From Pseudomonadota bacterium (GTDB taxonomy: Bacteria; Pseudomonadota; Gammaproteobacteria; Xanthomonadales; Rhodanobacteraceae), in the NCBI GenBank assembly GCA_023388255.1, contig JAEWGO010000008.1, positions 124,001 to 188,000 on the forward strand: a stretch of 64,000 nt of DNA. Reading direction: 5' to 3'. A program made the translations under genes and the position numbers. The notes beneath the pieces were generated by a model. The model had not been told where the DNA came from and made no database searches. It worked only from the letters and a program-made list of their open reading frames with translations. Below, piece by piece: positions 29,664 through 41,443 of the stretch (position 1 is its first letter; every line of letters starts with the position of its first letter).

Positions 29664-31244
29664 ATGTTGGACGAAGCCCTCACCACCCAGCTCAAAACCT
29701 ATCTCGAGCGCGTGACTCAGCCGATCCAACTGGTCGCAGCGCTCGACGACAGCGACGCCGCGCGCGAGATGCGCGAGCTGCTGCAGGAAATCGAAGCGCT
29801 GTCGGACAAGATCAGCGTGATCGAAGACGCCAGCGAAAAGGTGCGCCGCCCTTCGTTCGCGATCGCTCGTGCGGACGGCAGCGTGCACCTGCGCTTCGCC
29901 GGGATCCCGCTCGGCCACGAGTTCACTTCGCTGGTGCTCGCGCTGCTGCAGGTCGGCGGTCATCCTTCGAAGGAAGCGACCGAGTTGCTGGAGCAGGTGC
30001 GCGAGCTGGACGGCGACTACCTGTTCGAAACCTATTTCTCGCTGTCGTGCCAGAACTGCCCGGACGTGGTGCAGGCGCTCAACCTGATGGCGGTTCTCAA
30101 CCCGCGCATCCGGCACGTGGCGATCGACGGCTCGGTGTTCCAGGACGAGGTCGAACAGCGCCAGGTAATGTCGGTGCCGACCGTCTACCTCAACGGCGAA
30201 ACGTTCGGCCAGGGCCGCATGGGCCTTGCCGAGATCGTCGCCAAGCTCGACACCGGCGCAGCCGCACGCGAAGCGGCGAAGATCAACGACAAGCCCGCGT
30301 TCGACGTGCTCGTCGTCGGCGGCGGACCGGCCGGCGCCGCCGCGGCGATCTATGCCGCGCGCAAGGGCATCGTCACCGGCATCGCCGCCGAGCGTTTCGG
30401 TGGCCAGGTGCTCGACACGATGGCGATCGAGAACTTCATCTCGGTATCGCACACCGAAGGACCCAAGTTCGCTGTCGCACTGGAGCAGCACGTGCGCGAG
30501 TACGACGTCGACATCATGAACCTGCAACGCGCCGAGCAATTGATCCCGGGGGAGGACTTCATCGAGGTCAAGCTGGCAGGCGGCGCGTCGCTGAAATCGA
30601 AGACGGTGATCCTTTCGACCGGCGCACGCTGGCGCCAGATGAACGTGCCCGGCGAGAACGAATACCGCAACAAGGGCGTGGCGTACTGCCCGCACTGCGA
30701 CGGCCCGCTGTTCAAGGGCAAGCGCGTGGCAGTGATCGGCGGCGGCAATTCCGGCGTGGAGGCAGCAATCGACCTCGCCGGCATCGTCAGCCATGTCACC
30801 CTGATCGAGTTCGATGGCCAGCTGCGCGCGGACGACGTGCTGCAACGCAAGTTGCGCAGCCTGTCCAACGTGCGCGTCATCGTCTCGGCGCAAACCACCG
30901 AAGTGACTGGCGACGGCCAGAAGGTCAACGGACTGCTCTACAAGGACCGCCACGGCGGCGAGACACACCGCATCGACCTCGAAGGTATCTTCGTGCAGAT
31001 CGGCCTGCTGCCGAACACCGAATGGTTGAAGGGCACGGTCAAGCTCAGCAACCGCGGCGAGATCGAAGTGGACGCGCGCGGCGAAACCTCGGTGGCCGGC
31101 GTGTTCGCCGCGGGCGACTGCACCACGGTGCCGTACAAGCAGATCGTCATCGCGTTGGGCGACGGTTCCAAGGCCGCCCTCAGCGCGTTCGACCATCTGA
31201 TCCGCTCGTCTGCGCCGGAAGCCAAGGAAGCCCAAGCCGCCTGA
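29664..31244 (+). CDS. ahpF: Alkyl hydroperoxide reductase subunit F (NADH-dependent flavoprotein)
   Basis: This is a 526-residue NADH:peroxiredoxin reductase that returns oxidised AhpC to the reduced state. An N-terminal double thioredoxin fold carries Cys129-x-x-Cys132 (SCQNCPD). A thioredoxin-reductase-like part has the FAD motif GGGPAG at 219-224, the redox pair Cys342-x-x-Cys345 (CPHCD) and the NAD motif GGGNSG shortly after. GVFAAGDCT near the C-terminus binds FAD. The start is ATG 29664 behind AAGGAGTAACGCCC. Length and motif order match the family. A strong terminator follows the gene. Confidence 0.97.
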   Translation: MLDEALTTQLKTYLERVTQPIQLVAALDDSDAAREMRELLQEIEALSDKISVIEDASEKVRRPSFAIARADGSVHLRFAGIPLGHEFTSLVLALLQVGGHPSKEATELLEQVRELDGDYLFETYFSLSCQNCPDVVQALNLMAVLNPRIRHVAIDGSVFQDEVEQRQVMSVPTVYLNGETFGQGRMGLAEIVAKLDTGAAAREAAKINDKPAFDVLVVGGGPAGAAAAIYAARKGIVTGIAAERFGGQVLDTMAIENFISVSHTEGPKFAVALEQHVREYDVDIMNLQRAEQLIPGEDFIEVKLAGGASLKSKTVILSTGARWRQMNVPGENEYRNKGVAYCPHCDGPLFKGKRVAVIGGGNSGVEAAIDLAGIVSHVTLIEFDGQLRADDVLQRKLRSLSNVRVIVSAQTTEVTGDGQKVNGLLYKDRHGGETHRIDLEGIFVQIGLLPNTEWLKGTVKLSNRGEIEVDARGETSVAGVFAAGDCTTVPYKQIVIALGDGSKAALSAFDHLIRSSAPEAKEAQAA

Positions 31245-31298
31245 ACGACTTGCTCCGATCGTCGCACCGGACTCCCCTCCCGTTCGGCGCGATGATCC

Positions 31299-31343
31299 GA
31301 AGGAACCGGTGCGTCCCCTGCGCATCGGTTCCTTCATTTTTTT
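31299..31343 (+). terminator. Rho-independent terminator after ahpF
   Basis: AAGGAACCG starting at 31300 pairs with CGGTTCCTT ending at 31334. The stem is extended inward by TGCG/CGCA across a G-T pair, and TTTTTTT follows at 31337-31343. It lies 55 nt after the ahpF stop. Confidence 0.88.
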
Positions 31344-31453
31344 GGAGCTCGCGCCAAATCGTCGGCCATGGCAGCTCCGGGAGCGGCTTCAACCGTGATG
31401 AATTTTCATCGGGCAGTGGACACCATCGCTCCGAAGAATACGGCGTCGAAGGA

Positions 31454-33103
31454 TCAGCGCCGGGTGTCTGCGCTCTTCTCGCGCAGCGCCCTGAACTCCG
31501 AGCCGTTCTTCCACTCCGGCCAGCGCGAGGAATTGGCGAGGTCGCGGCCGATGTCGTACATCAGTCCGATGTCCTGCACCGCGCCGTCGAGATTCCAGTC
31601 AGAACCGTAGGCATCGCAAGGCTGGTGATAGCAGTGGCCGGTGTAGTCGTCCACCCACTTCTGCCCCGCCGCGAGTCCGCCATCGACGAGATCGGAGGCA
31701 CCGGCAATGCCCATCATCAGCAGCACCGGCACGCCGTGCCGCGCGAACGAGAAATGATCCGCGCGATAGAACAGACCGCGCTCGGGCATGCTTTCCGGTG
31801 TCACCACGCGTCCCTGCGCTTTTGCGACTTCCGCCAGATCATCCTCAAGGCTGTCCTGCCCCGCACCAACCAGGATCACGTTGCGCGCCTTGCCGGCGGT
31901 TTGCAGGATATCGATGGTCAGGTTGGCGACAGTCTTGTCCATCGGATAAACCGGATCGGCCGTATAGGCTTCCGATCCGAGCAGGCCGCGCTCTTCGGCC
32001 GTCCAGAACCCGAACACGACGCTGCGCTGCGGCGCCGGCTGCATCTTGAATTGCCGTGCGATCTCCAAAAGTCCGGCCACGCCGAGAGCATCGTCGTTGG
32101 CACCGGCGCGGAACACCTTGCCGTTCGCGTCGGCCGGGCCCTTGCCGTAGGCGTCCCAGTGCGCGCCGTAGAACACGACTTCGTCCGGACGCTCGCTGCC
32201 GGGAATCTTCGCCAGCACGTTGTGGCTTTGCACGACCTCGTGCATGACCGGGATATCAGCCGAGAAGCTGGCGTTCTTCATGGTCAGAGGACGGAAATCC
32301 GCGCGTCGCGCCGACGTGCGCAGCGCGACCAGATCCTGCCCCGCATCGGCGAACAGCCTGGTCGCCGCATCACCCGCGATCCAGCCCTGCAAGGCCAGAC
32401 TGGTGAGCTTGTCCGGCGCGCGCACGATGTCGTAGTTCTCACCCTGCGGACTGGCGACGACATTCCAGCCGTAACCGGCACCGGGCGTGTCGTGCACGAT
32501 CAGCGCGCCGATCGCGCCGCGACGTGACGCTTCCTCGTACTTGTAGGTCCAGCGGCCGTAGTAGGTCATCGTCTTGCCGCCGAAGCGGCCGGCAACGGGT
32601 TCGTCCTTCGCCGCCTCGAAATCCGGATCGTTGACCAGGAACACGGCGACCTTGCCGTTCAGATCGACGCCCTTGTAGTCGTCCCACTTCCGTTCCGGCG
32701 CGCTGACACCATAGCCGACGAAGACCAGAGGCGCCTTGTCGATCAGCGCGCGGGCATCCGGGCGGATCGTCGACAGATACACCTGCTTGCCGCGCTCCCA
32801 CGACTGCTTCACGCCGCCGATGGTTACGCCCAGAGTCTTCGGCTCGCCGAGCTTGGTATGCAGCAACGGCGCGGCCTGCACCCAGCTGCCGTCCTTGCCG
32901 CCCGGCTCCAGCCCGATCGCCTGCAACTGGCCGATCAGGTAACCGATCGTGCGCTGCTCGCCGACCGTGCCCGGCGCACGGCCTTCGAAGAAATCCGAAG
33001 ACAGAACCTTCACCGCGTCGATCACGCGCCCGGTGCCGGAATCCTCTGCGGCAGGCAGCAGGCCGGGTGAGACGAGCAGCAAGGTCATGAGCAGGCGTTT
33101 CAT
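31454..33103 (-). CDS. Secreted M28-family zinc peptidase with PA-type insert
   Basis: This is a 549-residue exported aminopeptidase. It begins with a signal peptide (MKRLLMTLLLVSPGLLPAAE). A protease-associated type domain lies around 140-260, seen in GAIGALIVHDTPGAGYGW. The M28 catalytic domain has zinc ligands in GAHWDAYG (His, Asp), GANDDALG (bridging Asp), TAEERGLLGSEAY (Glu-Glu) and HCYHQPCDAY (His). Members remove N-terminal residues from peptides in the periplasm or outside the cell. The start at 33103 gives the signal peptide; the frame is open further upstream without one. It lies on the same strand as ligA, 151 nt downstream of it. Confidence 0.93.
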   Translation of the reverse strand: MKRLLMTLLLVSPGLLPAAEDSGTGRVIDAVKVLSSDFFEGRAPGTVGEQRTIGYLIGQLQAIGLEPGGKDGSWVQAAPLLHTKLGEPKTLGVTIGGVKQSWERGKQVYLSTIRPDARALIDKAPLVFVGYGVSAPERKWDDYKGVDLNGKVAVFLVNDPDFEAAKDEPVAGRFGGKTMTYYGRWTYKYEEASRRGAIGALIVHDTPGAGYGWNVVASPQGENYDIVRAPDKLTSLALQGWIAGDAATRLFADAGQDLVALRTSARRADFRPLTMKNASFSADIPVMHEVVQSHNVLAKIPGSERPDEVVFYGAHWDAYGKGPADANGKVFRAGANDDALGVAGLLEIARQFKMQPAPQRSVVFGFWTAEERGLLGSEAYTADPVYPMDKTVANLTIDILQTAGKARNVILVGAGQDSLEDDLAEVAKAQGRVVTPESMPERGLFYRADHFSFARHGVPVLLMMGIAGASDLVDGGLAAGQKWVDDYTGHCYHQPCDAYGSDWNLDGAVQDIGLMYDIGRDLANSSRWPEWKNGSEFRALREKSADTRR

Positions 33104-33254
33104 CGAATGTGCCTTTGTTCGAGTGTGGGAAAGGTCGATCGAATGTGATTTCCGACAAGGAGGCAATGACCAACGAACCTGCGCAGGAGCTTCCGTCCTT
33201 GTCCTGTACAGCCGTGCCAGCCATGCGCGCGAAGCGTGGCGCCGCACAGGGCAA

Positions 33255-35639
<2,385 letters not shown>

Positions 35640-35727
35640 TTAGCGGCTTGCCGCAGGGCGGCGTGACGCGCAGCGCGTGGCGTGTTCAAACTTGCGCCAC
35701 CGATCCGCACCACTCAAGGACACGACG

Positions 35728-36570
35728 ATGGCGAAGAAGACTTGGGCACCCTTTCCGCATCCCGACAAGGCCTACGACTACGCCGGCGACAAGCTGGCGA
35801 AGGCGTGGGCGACACTGCACGCGGGCGACCAGGAACCGTTCCCGGACGAAAAGCGCGTCGTGACGTTGCTCAAGGAAAATCCCGGACTCGGCAAGGACGC
35901 GAAGGCGATTGCCGTGGCGTTGCAGGATGCCTGGCGTGCATTCCATCGCGGCGACTTCCAACAGGCCTACGAAGAAGGCGTCGCGCTGAAGGCGCTCGGC
36001 GCTTCAGTCGCGATCAAGGCCGGTGGCATCCATGCGACCTATCTGATCGAGGACGCGAAGGCGAAGACCGCGCGCTACGAAGAACTGATCGATCTCGCCG
36101 ATGCCGCGCTGGCTGCATTGCCGGACGAGGCGAACAGCCATTACCGCCACGCGTTCGCGATCGGCCGCCTGAGCCAGACGATCTCGATCACCAAGGCGCT
36201 GGCGCAGGGCCTTGCCGGCAAGGTGCGCGCGTCGCTCGATGCGACCCTGGAACTCGCGCCGAAACATGCCGAGGCGCAGACCGCGCTCGGCCTGTACCAC
36301 GCCGAGATCGTCGGCAAGGTCGGCGGCATGCTGGCCAAGCTGACCTACGGCGCCAATGCGGCCGATGCCGAAAAACACCTCAAGCAGGCGCTGAAACTCA
36401 CGCCGGCATCGCCGATCGCCTGGGTCGAATACGGCAATGGCCTGATGCTGATCCACGGCGACAAGCGTGAAGACGACATCGCCGAGGCGTGGGACAAGGC
36501 CGCAAAGCTCAAGCCGCATGATGCAATGGAGGCACTCGATGCAGGCTGGGCCGCGGAGCAGCTCGAATAG
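35728..36570 (+). CDS. TPR-like helical repeat protein of unknown function
   Basis: This is a 280-residue cytoplasmic protein without signal peptide. From about residue 60 it is a chain of paired helices of TPR type (DAWRAFHRGDFQQAYEEGVALKALG; LDATLELAPKHAEAQTALGLYHAEI; KHLKQALKLTPASPIAWVEYGNGL, seen in parts). The N-terminal 60 residues (TWAPFPHPDKAYDYAGDKLAKAW) look specific to the family. The start at 35728 follows AAGGACACGACG. It is divergent from ligA by 124 nt. Similar hypothetical proteins occur in xanthomonads, as far as I recall. A scaffolding role is inferred only from the repeats. Confidence 0.8.
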   Translation: MAKKTWAPFPHPDKAYDYAGDKLAKAWATLHAGDQEPFPDEKRVVTLLKENPGLGKDAKAIAVALQDAWRAFHRGDFQQAYEEGVALKALGASVAIKAGGIHATYLIEDAKAKTARYEELIDLADAALAALPDEANSHYRHAFAIGRLSQTISITKALAQGLAGKVRASLDATLELAPKHAEAQTALGLYHAEIVGKVGGMLAKLTYGANAADAEKHLKQALKLTPASPIAWVEYGNGLMLIHGDKREDDIAEAWDKAAKLKPHDAMEALDAGWAAEQLE

Positions 36571-37007
36571 AGCGCCTTTTCGATCTGCCACGCACGGCGC
36601 CTGCGAACGCATCCAGCGCGTGGCCGCTTGCAGCGAGTCCTCCCTGCTCCGACGTGCGGGGACATGGAAGTGAAGCGTTGTACTCCGTCATCCCGGCCCT
36701 CTCCCGCAAGCGAGAGAGGGAATGGCAGCGCGATCTTTACATCTCGCAGATATCCACCCGATTGGCGAACCGTCTACCATCGCCGATCGGTCCGAAGCGG
36801 GAATTCTCGCTCCGGCGCAAGGATGAACCGCAGCATCGGTGCGGAGTGCCCGATGCAAGGTAGCGTGATGCATCGCTGCCACTCAAGCCGTGCCCGCCCA
36901 AGCGGGCGCAACTGGTTGAGCCGGGTTGAGCGTCGAGTCGCCGGAGGCGACGAGTGAGCGCGCCAGGATGCCCGGCTCTGCGAACCGCACACTGGGGAAT
37001 CCGAAGA
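36571..37007. other. 437-nt intergenic region with several inverted repeats
   Basis: No convincing gene is present. Hairpins include CCCTCTC/GAGAGGG at 36697-36720, GCCCGC/GCGGGC at 36892-36907 and GTCGCC/GGCGAC shortly before 36955. The region ahead of 37008 should hold the promoter of the M14 peptidase, but no strong hexamer pair was identified. Confidence 0.5.
36697..36720. repeat. CCCTCTC-type palindromic repeat
   Basis: CCCTCTC (36697-36703) and GAGAGGG (36714-36720) form a hairpin with an inner CGC/GCG pair. It follows GTCATCCCGG, the same word that begins the REP-like elements elsewhere in this window. Confidence 0.55.
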
Positions 37008-39248
37008 ATGCGCAAGAGTTTGCTCGCCGCGGCGATCGCGATGGCCGCCGCCAACACCGCCGTGGCCGATGAATGGTTCGTCGACGCCCACTACCCCGAC
37101 CAGGCCGCGCTGATCCGCGCCGCCGCGTTGTTCCAGCACGTGATCGTCGATGCCAAGACGCAGACCTTGCGCGTGGATACCGACGACGACGGCATCGCGG
37201 CGCTCGAAGATGCCGGCCTCACGGTCACGATCAACGAAGCCGACACCGCGCGCCTGCGCAGCTTCGAGGCGACCTTGCAGGAGGCGATCCAGTCGCGTCG
37301 CGCGTATGTCACCGATGGCGGCTACGACAGCATCCCCGGCTACACCTGCTACCGCACGGTCGAAGGCACGTATCAGACGATGGACGATCTCGTCGCCGCG
37401 TACCCGAACCTCAGCGCGATCGACGTCATCGGACCGACTTGGCAGAAGATGCAGAACGCTGCCACCGGCTATGACATGCGCGCGTTCCGCGTGACCAACA
37501 TGTCCACGATCGCCGCCGACCCGGACCGTCCGAAGATGGTCGTGTTCGGCTCGATCCATGCGCGCGAATACACGCCGGCCGAACTGCTGACGCGCATGGC
37601 CGAATGGCTGGTCAATGGCTACGGCACCGATGTACAGGCGACATGGCTGGTCGACCACGTCGATTTCCGCTTCGTGCTGCAGGCGAATCCGGATGGGCGC
37701 AAGAAGGCCGAAAGCGGCATCTCGTGGCGCAAGAATACCGACACGACCAACGGCGCGTGCGGCGGGACACCGAACGGAAATTCGCAACCCGGCATCGACC
37801 TGAATCGCAATTTTCCATTCCACTGGAACACGACCGGCGGCCAAGGCTCCAGCGGCACGAAATGCAACCTGACCTATCGCGGCCCGACTGCCGCATCGGA
37901 AACGGAAACCCAGAACCTCGTCGGCTACGTCGCCGGCACACTCAACAACGGCGTCTACGGCGGCGGCGTGTTTCCGGATCGTCGCCCGGACGACGTCAGC
38001 GTTGCCTCGCCGGACGACTACGCCGGCGTGTTCTTCGATATCCACAGCTATTCGCAGCTCGTGCTGTGGCCATGGGGCGACACGACCAACGCGGCGCCGA
38101 ACAAGACTCCGCTGCAGACCTTCGGGCGCCGTCTCGCCTGGTTCAACGGCTACGAACCCGAGCAATCCGACTCCCTGTATCCGACCGACGGCGCCACCGA
38201 CGACAACTTCTACGGTTCGCTCGGCGTGCCGGCTTACACCATCGAGCTTGGCGTCAATTTCTTCGAGTCGTGCACGACGTTCACCAATACGACCTATCCG
38301 AAGAATCTCGCCGCGCTGAAATACGCCGCGCGAGCCGCCAGCGCGCCGTTCAAGCTGCCCACGGGACCCGACGCCTACAACCTCGCGGCGACCGTCCCTG
38401 CACAGGGCGCCGGCGGCCTCTACACGACGGTGAGCGCGACCATCGACGACGTGCGCTACAACCAGACCAACGGCATGCAGACGACCTACGCGATCAAGGC
38501 TGCGAACGCGTTTGTTGACACGCTGCCGTGGCAAGTCGGCGCCGCGCCGATCGCACTCGCCGCTACCGATGGCAACTTCAACTCGCCAACCGAAACCGTC
38601 ACCGGCAACATCAACCTCGACGGACTCGCGCCGGGTCGGCACATCGTGTACGTGCAAGGCGTCAACACGTTCGGCGGCGGCGCAGGCACGCCGGGTACGC
38701 CGGATGCGGTGTTCGTCGAGGTACCGAATCCGAGCGGCAACGTCACGGTCACGCCGCAAGCGGCCGGTGACGGTTCGATCTCGCCCTCGACGCCACAGAC
38801 GGTCGCCGCGGGAACGCGCCTGCAGTTCAGCGCAACGCCTGCGACCGGCCACCATACGACCAGCGTCGCAGGCTGCCCGGGCACGTTCGTGGAGCCGGTC
38901 TTCACCACCGCCCCGCTGCAGACGAGCTGCACGCTCATCGCGACCTTCAACATCGACGAATACACGATCGGCGGAACGATCGGCGGATTGAACGCCAGCG
39001 GCCTCACGCTGAGGCTCAACGGTGGCGGCGATCTCGCGATTGCGTCGAGCGCATCGACCTTCACGTTCCCGACGCCGTTGACGTATGGCTCGCCCTACGA
39101 CGTGACGGTGGCAACGCAGCCGACGAACCAGCTCTGCACGATAGTGAACGGCAGTGGCACCGCGAATGCGAGCGTCAACGACATCGCCATCACATGCGGC
39201 ACGGATCCGAACGACACCATTTTCAAGGACGGCTTCGAAACGAAGTGA
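37008..39248 (+). CDS. Secreted M14 zinc carboxypeptidase with C-terminal beta-repeats
   Basis: This is a 746-residue exported metallocarboxypeptidase. It has a signal peptide (residues 1-20, MRKSLLAAAIAMAAANTAVA) and a propeptide-like region to about 115. The M14 domain has zinc ligands His184 and Glu187 (GSIHAREYTP) and His346 (FDIHSYSQL), substrate residues in IDLNRNFP, and catalytic Glu413 (YTIELGVNF). From about residue 580 there are two Ig/InlB-like beta-repeats (VTVTPQAAGDGSISPSTPQT…). The protein ends with NDTIFKDGFETK, a tail common on exported proteins of this order. The start is the ATG giving a clean signal peptide. Confidence 0.93.
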   Translation: MRKSLLAAAIAMAAANTAVADEWFVDAHYPDQAALIRAAALFQHVIVDAKTQTLRVDTDDDGIAALEDAGLTVTINEADTARLRSFEATLQEAIQSRRAYVTDGGYDSIPGYTCYRTVEGTYQTMDDLVAAYPNLSAIDVIGPTWQKMQNAATGYDMRAFRVTNMSTIAADPDRPKMVVFGSIHAREYTPAELLTRMAEWLVNGYGTDVQATWLVDHVDFRFVLQANPDGRKKAESGISWRKNTDTTNGACGGTPNGNSQPGIDLNRNFPFHWNTTGGQGSSGTKCNLTYRGPTAASETETQNLVGYVAGTLNNGVYGGGVFPDRRPDDVSVASPDDYAGVFFDIHSYSQLVLWPWGDTTNAAPNKTPLQTFGRRLAWFNGYEPEQSDSLYPTDGATDDNFYGSLGVPAYTIELGVNFFESCTTFTNTTYPKNLAALKYAARAASAPFKLPTGPDAYNLAATVPAQGAGGLYTTVSATIDDVRYNQTNGMQTTYAIKAANAFVDTLPWQVGAAPIALAATDGNFNSPTETVTGNINLDGLAPGRHIVYVQGVNTFGGGAGTPGTPDAVFVEVPNPSGNVTVTPQAAGDGSISPSTPQTVAAGTRLQFSATPATGHHTTSVAGCPGTFVEPVFTTAPLQTSCTLIATFNIDEYTIGGTIGGLNASGLTLRLNGGGDLAIASSASTFTFPTPLTYGSPYDVTVATQPTNQLCTIVNGSGTANASVNDIAITCGTDPNDTIFKDGFETK

Positions 39249-39370
39249 AACGCCGTGCCGTCTGCCCGCGCGGGAGCCTTGGCAGAAACGCGCGGAGCAG
39301 ACCGCAAACGACAAGGACCGATGCGAAATTCGGCGCATCGGCCCTTTGCGTCACGCCATCGCGACGAGCG

Positions 39371-41257
39371 TCAGCGCAGGAGAACCGCGCTTTCGACCAT
39401 CGCGCACACCGCGCGAACCTCGCCATCCATCGCGCGGTCGCGCGACATGAAGGCGATCGTCTCGCGGATCGTCGCGTGGGCGTCGCGCACGGCCGCGCCG
39501 GCGTGGAAGTCGGCCGCGTCCGCAAGCGACGTCGCCAACGCCTGCACTTCGCTCTCGAACTGCGCGCGCGACGGATGGTTCGCATCCGGCGCATTCGCGA
39601 TCTTCGTCGCCAGCATGCGCCAGTCGCCGCGCTGCGCGACGCGACGCGCGGCGTTCAACATGTCCTGCCGGTAGTCGAGCGCCTGCGCGGCGGTATACAG
39701 CTCCAACGCGAGCACGTGACCGAGGTCCTCGGTCATTTCGAGCACGTGGCGCGCTTCGTTCGCGCCCATCGAGACATGATCCTCGGCATTCGCACTGGTC
39801 GGAATCGAGTACACCGATGCCGGATGCGCGCGCGTGGCGAGATCGTTGACCAGCGCGGCGGCGGTGTATTGCACGATCATGAAGCCCGAATCGGTCGCGT
39901 CCTCGTTGCCGATCAGGAAAGCCGGCAGGCCGTCGTTGTTGGCCGGGTCGACGAGCTTGTTGAGACGTCGCTCGGAAATCGACGCAAGCACCGGAATCGC
40001 GGCCTTCACGTAACTCATTGCGAGCGCGAGCGGCATGCCGTGGAAATGGCCGGCCGAGATCACCTGGTCCTCGATGACCTGCGCATCGACCGCATCGGGA
40101 AAGATCAGCGGATTGTCGGTAACCGCGTTGAGCTCGATGTCGATGACGCGGCACGCCTGCTCGAACGCATCGCGCACCGCGCCATGTACCTGCGGCATAC
40201 AGCGCAGGCAATACGCGTCCTGCGGCTGGTGCTTCTTGCCGCCCTTGAACGGCAGGAAGCGCTGATAGAACGCCTCGCGGCCATGACGCTGCGACGGCGG
40301 CACCCAATCCCAGGCGATGTCGAAATGCTGCTTCTGGTCCTCGGCATCGCTCCAGGCATCGGCCGACCACCCGCGAAAGCGCGGCACGAGGTGATACGGA
40401 ATATCGACCAGCGTCGAGCCGTCGAGCATGCCACGCACGTTGCGTGCGGTTTCGACTTGGCCCGGATGCGGACGCAAGGCATGCACCTCTTCACGCAACG
40501 CCCCGCTGCGGCCAGCGAATGCATCGAGCGTCATCGCGGCAGCGAGGTCGGCCGTCGCGAGCAGCTGTTCCAGCCGATCCAGCGCGAGCGCGGCGGTGGC
40601 GAGCATCTGCGTGGTGCCGTTGTTCAGCGCGAGGCCTTCCTTGAACGACAGGCGCACCGGCTCAAGGCCGGCGCGCTTGAGCGCCTCCGCGCCGGACATG
40701 CGCTCGCCTTCGAAGAACGCCTCACCTCCGCCGAGCAGCACGATCGCCAGATGCGACAGCGGCGCGAGGTCGCCGCTCGCGCCGACCGAACCCTTTTCGG
40801 GAATCACCGGGATCACGTCGCGATTGAGCAACTCGGCCAGCGCTTTCAGCGTCGAAACGCGGATGCCGGAATGCCCGCGCATCAGCGTATTGATGCGAAT
40901 CGCCAGCATCGCGCGCACGACTTCGGCGCCGAACGGCTTGCCGACGCACACCGCGTGCGTGATGACGAGGTTGTGCTGCAGTTCTTCAAGCAGCGTGCCG
41001 TCACGTTTCTCGGGATTGCCGCCGGGCAATTCGTCGCGCATGCGATGCGCGCCGAGCAGTTTGTCCGCATTGCTGCCGAAGCCCGTGGTGACGCCATAAA
41101 TCGGCTCGCCGCAACTGACTTTTCCGGCAAGAAAATCCGCTGCGCGTTGCACATGCGCAAGCTGCGCGTCGTCGAGCGCAATGCCGGCGCCGTGCCGCGC
41201 GACCGCGACCAGTTGTTCGCGGGTCAGGCTGTTGCCGTCGAGAAGAATCGTTTGCAT
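39371..41257 (-). CDS. HutH-family aromatic amino acid ammonia-lyase (atypical, long form)
   Basis: This is a 628-residue lyase of the histidine/tyrosine/phenylalanine family. The MIO cofactor is formed from Ala160-Ser161-Gly162 in GSVGASGDLAPLSHL, and other family phrases are YGVTTGFGS, NNGTTQ, DAYCLRC, DNPLIFPD and SIPTSANAEDH. It is over 100 residues longer than HutH. One insert follows GFGSNAD (about 64-88, LLGAHRMRDELPGGNPEKRD), and a larger one spans about 282-344 (PYHLVPRFRGWSADAWSD…). No other hut gene is near. Histidine is the default substrate guess; tyrosine or phenylalanine is possible. The start at 41257 is MQTILLDGNSL. Confidence 0.88.
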   Translation of the reverse strand: MQTILLDGNSLTREQLVAVARHGAGIALDDAQLAHVQRAADFLAGKVSCGEPIYGVTTGFGSNADKLLGAHRMRDELPGGNPEKRDGTLLEELQHNLVITHAVCVGKPFGAEVVRAMLAIRINTLMRGHSGIRVSTLKALAELLNRDVIPVIPEKGSVGASGDLAPLSHLAIVLLGGGEAFFEGERMSGAEALKRAGLEPVRLSFKEGLALNNGTTQMLATAALALDRLEQLLATADLAAAMTLDAFAGRSGALREEVHALRPHPGQVETARNVRGMLDGSTLVDIPYHLVPRFRGWSADAWSDAEDQKQHFDIAWDWVPPSQRHGREAFYQRFLPFKGGKKHQPQDAYCLRCMPQVHGAVRDAFEQACRVIDIELNAVTDNPLIFPDAVDAQVIEDQVISAGHFHGMPLALAMSYVKAAIPVLASISERRLNKLVDPANNDGLPAFLIGNEDATDSGFMIVQYTAAALVNDLATRAHPASVYSIPTSANAEDHVSMGANEARHVLEMTEDLGHVLALELYTAAQALDYRQDMLNAARRVAQRGDWRMLATKIANAPDANHPSRAQFESEVQALATSLADAADFHAGAAVRDAHATIRETIAFMSRDRAMDGEVRAVCAMVESAVLLR

Positions 41258-41326
41258 GGCTCGTCCAAAATGCGATTCGTGGATACGCTGTGGGCCGATG
41301 CGAAGGCCCGTGAGATATCTCTTTCC

Positions 41327-41351
41327 CATCATTCCGGCGCAGACCGGAAAC
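41327..41351. repeat. Degenerate REP-like element
   Basis: CATCATTCCGG at the left and CCGGAAA at the right form a short imperfect hairpin resembling the CGTCATTCCGGCG…CCGGAAT elements at 55.9 and 57.2 kb. Confidence 0.4.
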
Positions 41352-41408
41352 GCTCTGCAACAGCGAAGCTGGCCATCCAGCGCCTTCGATGCGACGCACA
41401 GTCAGCAG

Positions 41409-41428
41409 GTCCCGGCGGACGCCGGGAC
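41409..41428. repeat. Perfect GTCCCGGC inverted repeat between hisS and the lyase gene
   Basis: GTCCCGGC (41409-41416) and GCCGGGAC (41421-41428) form an 8-bp stem with a 4-nt loop. It lies just after the hisS stop and may end or stabilise the hisS message. There is no T-run. Confidence 0.6.
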
Positions 41429-41443
41429 GAAGGTTCGTCTCGC

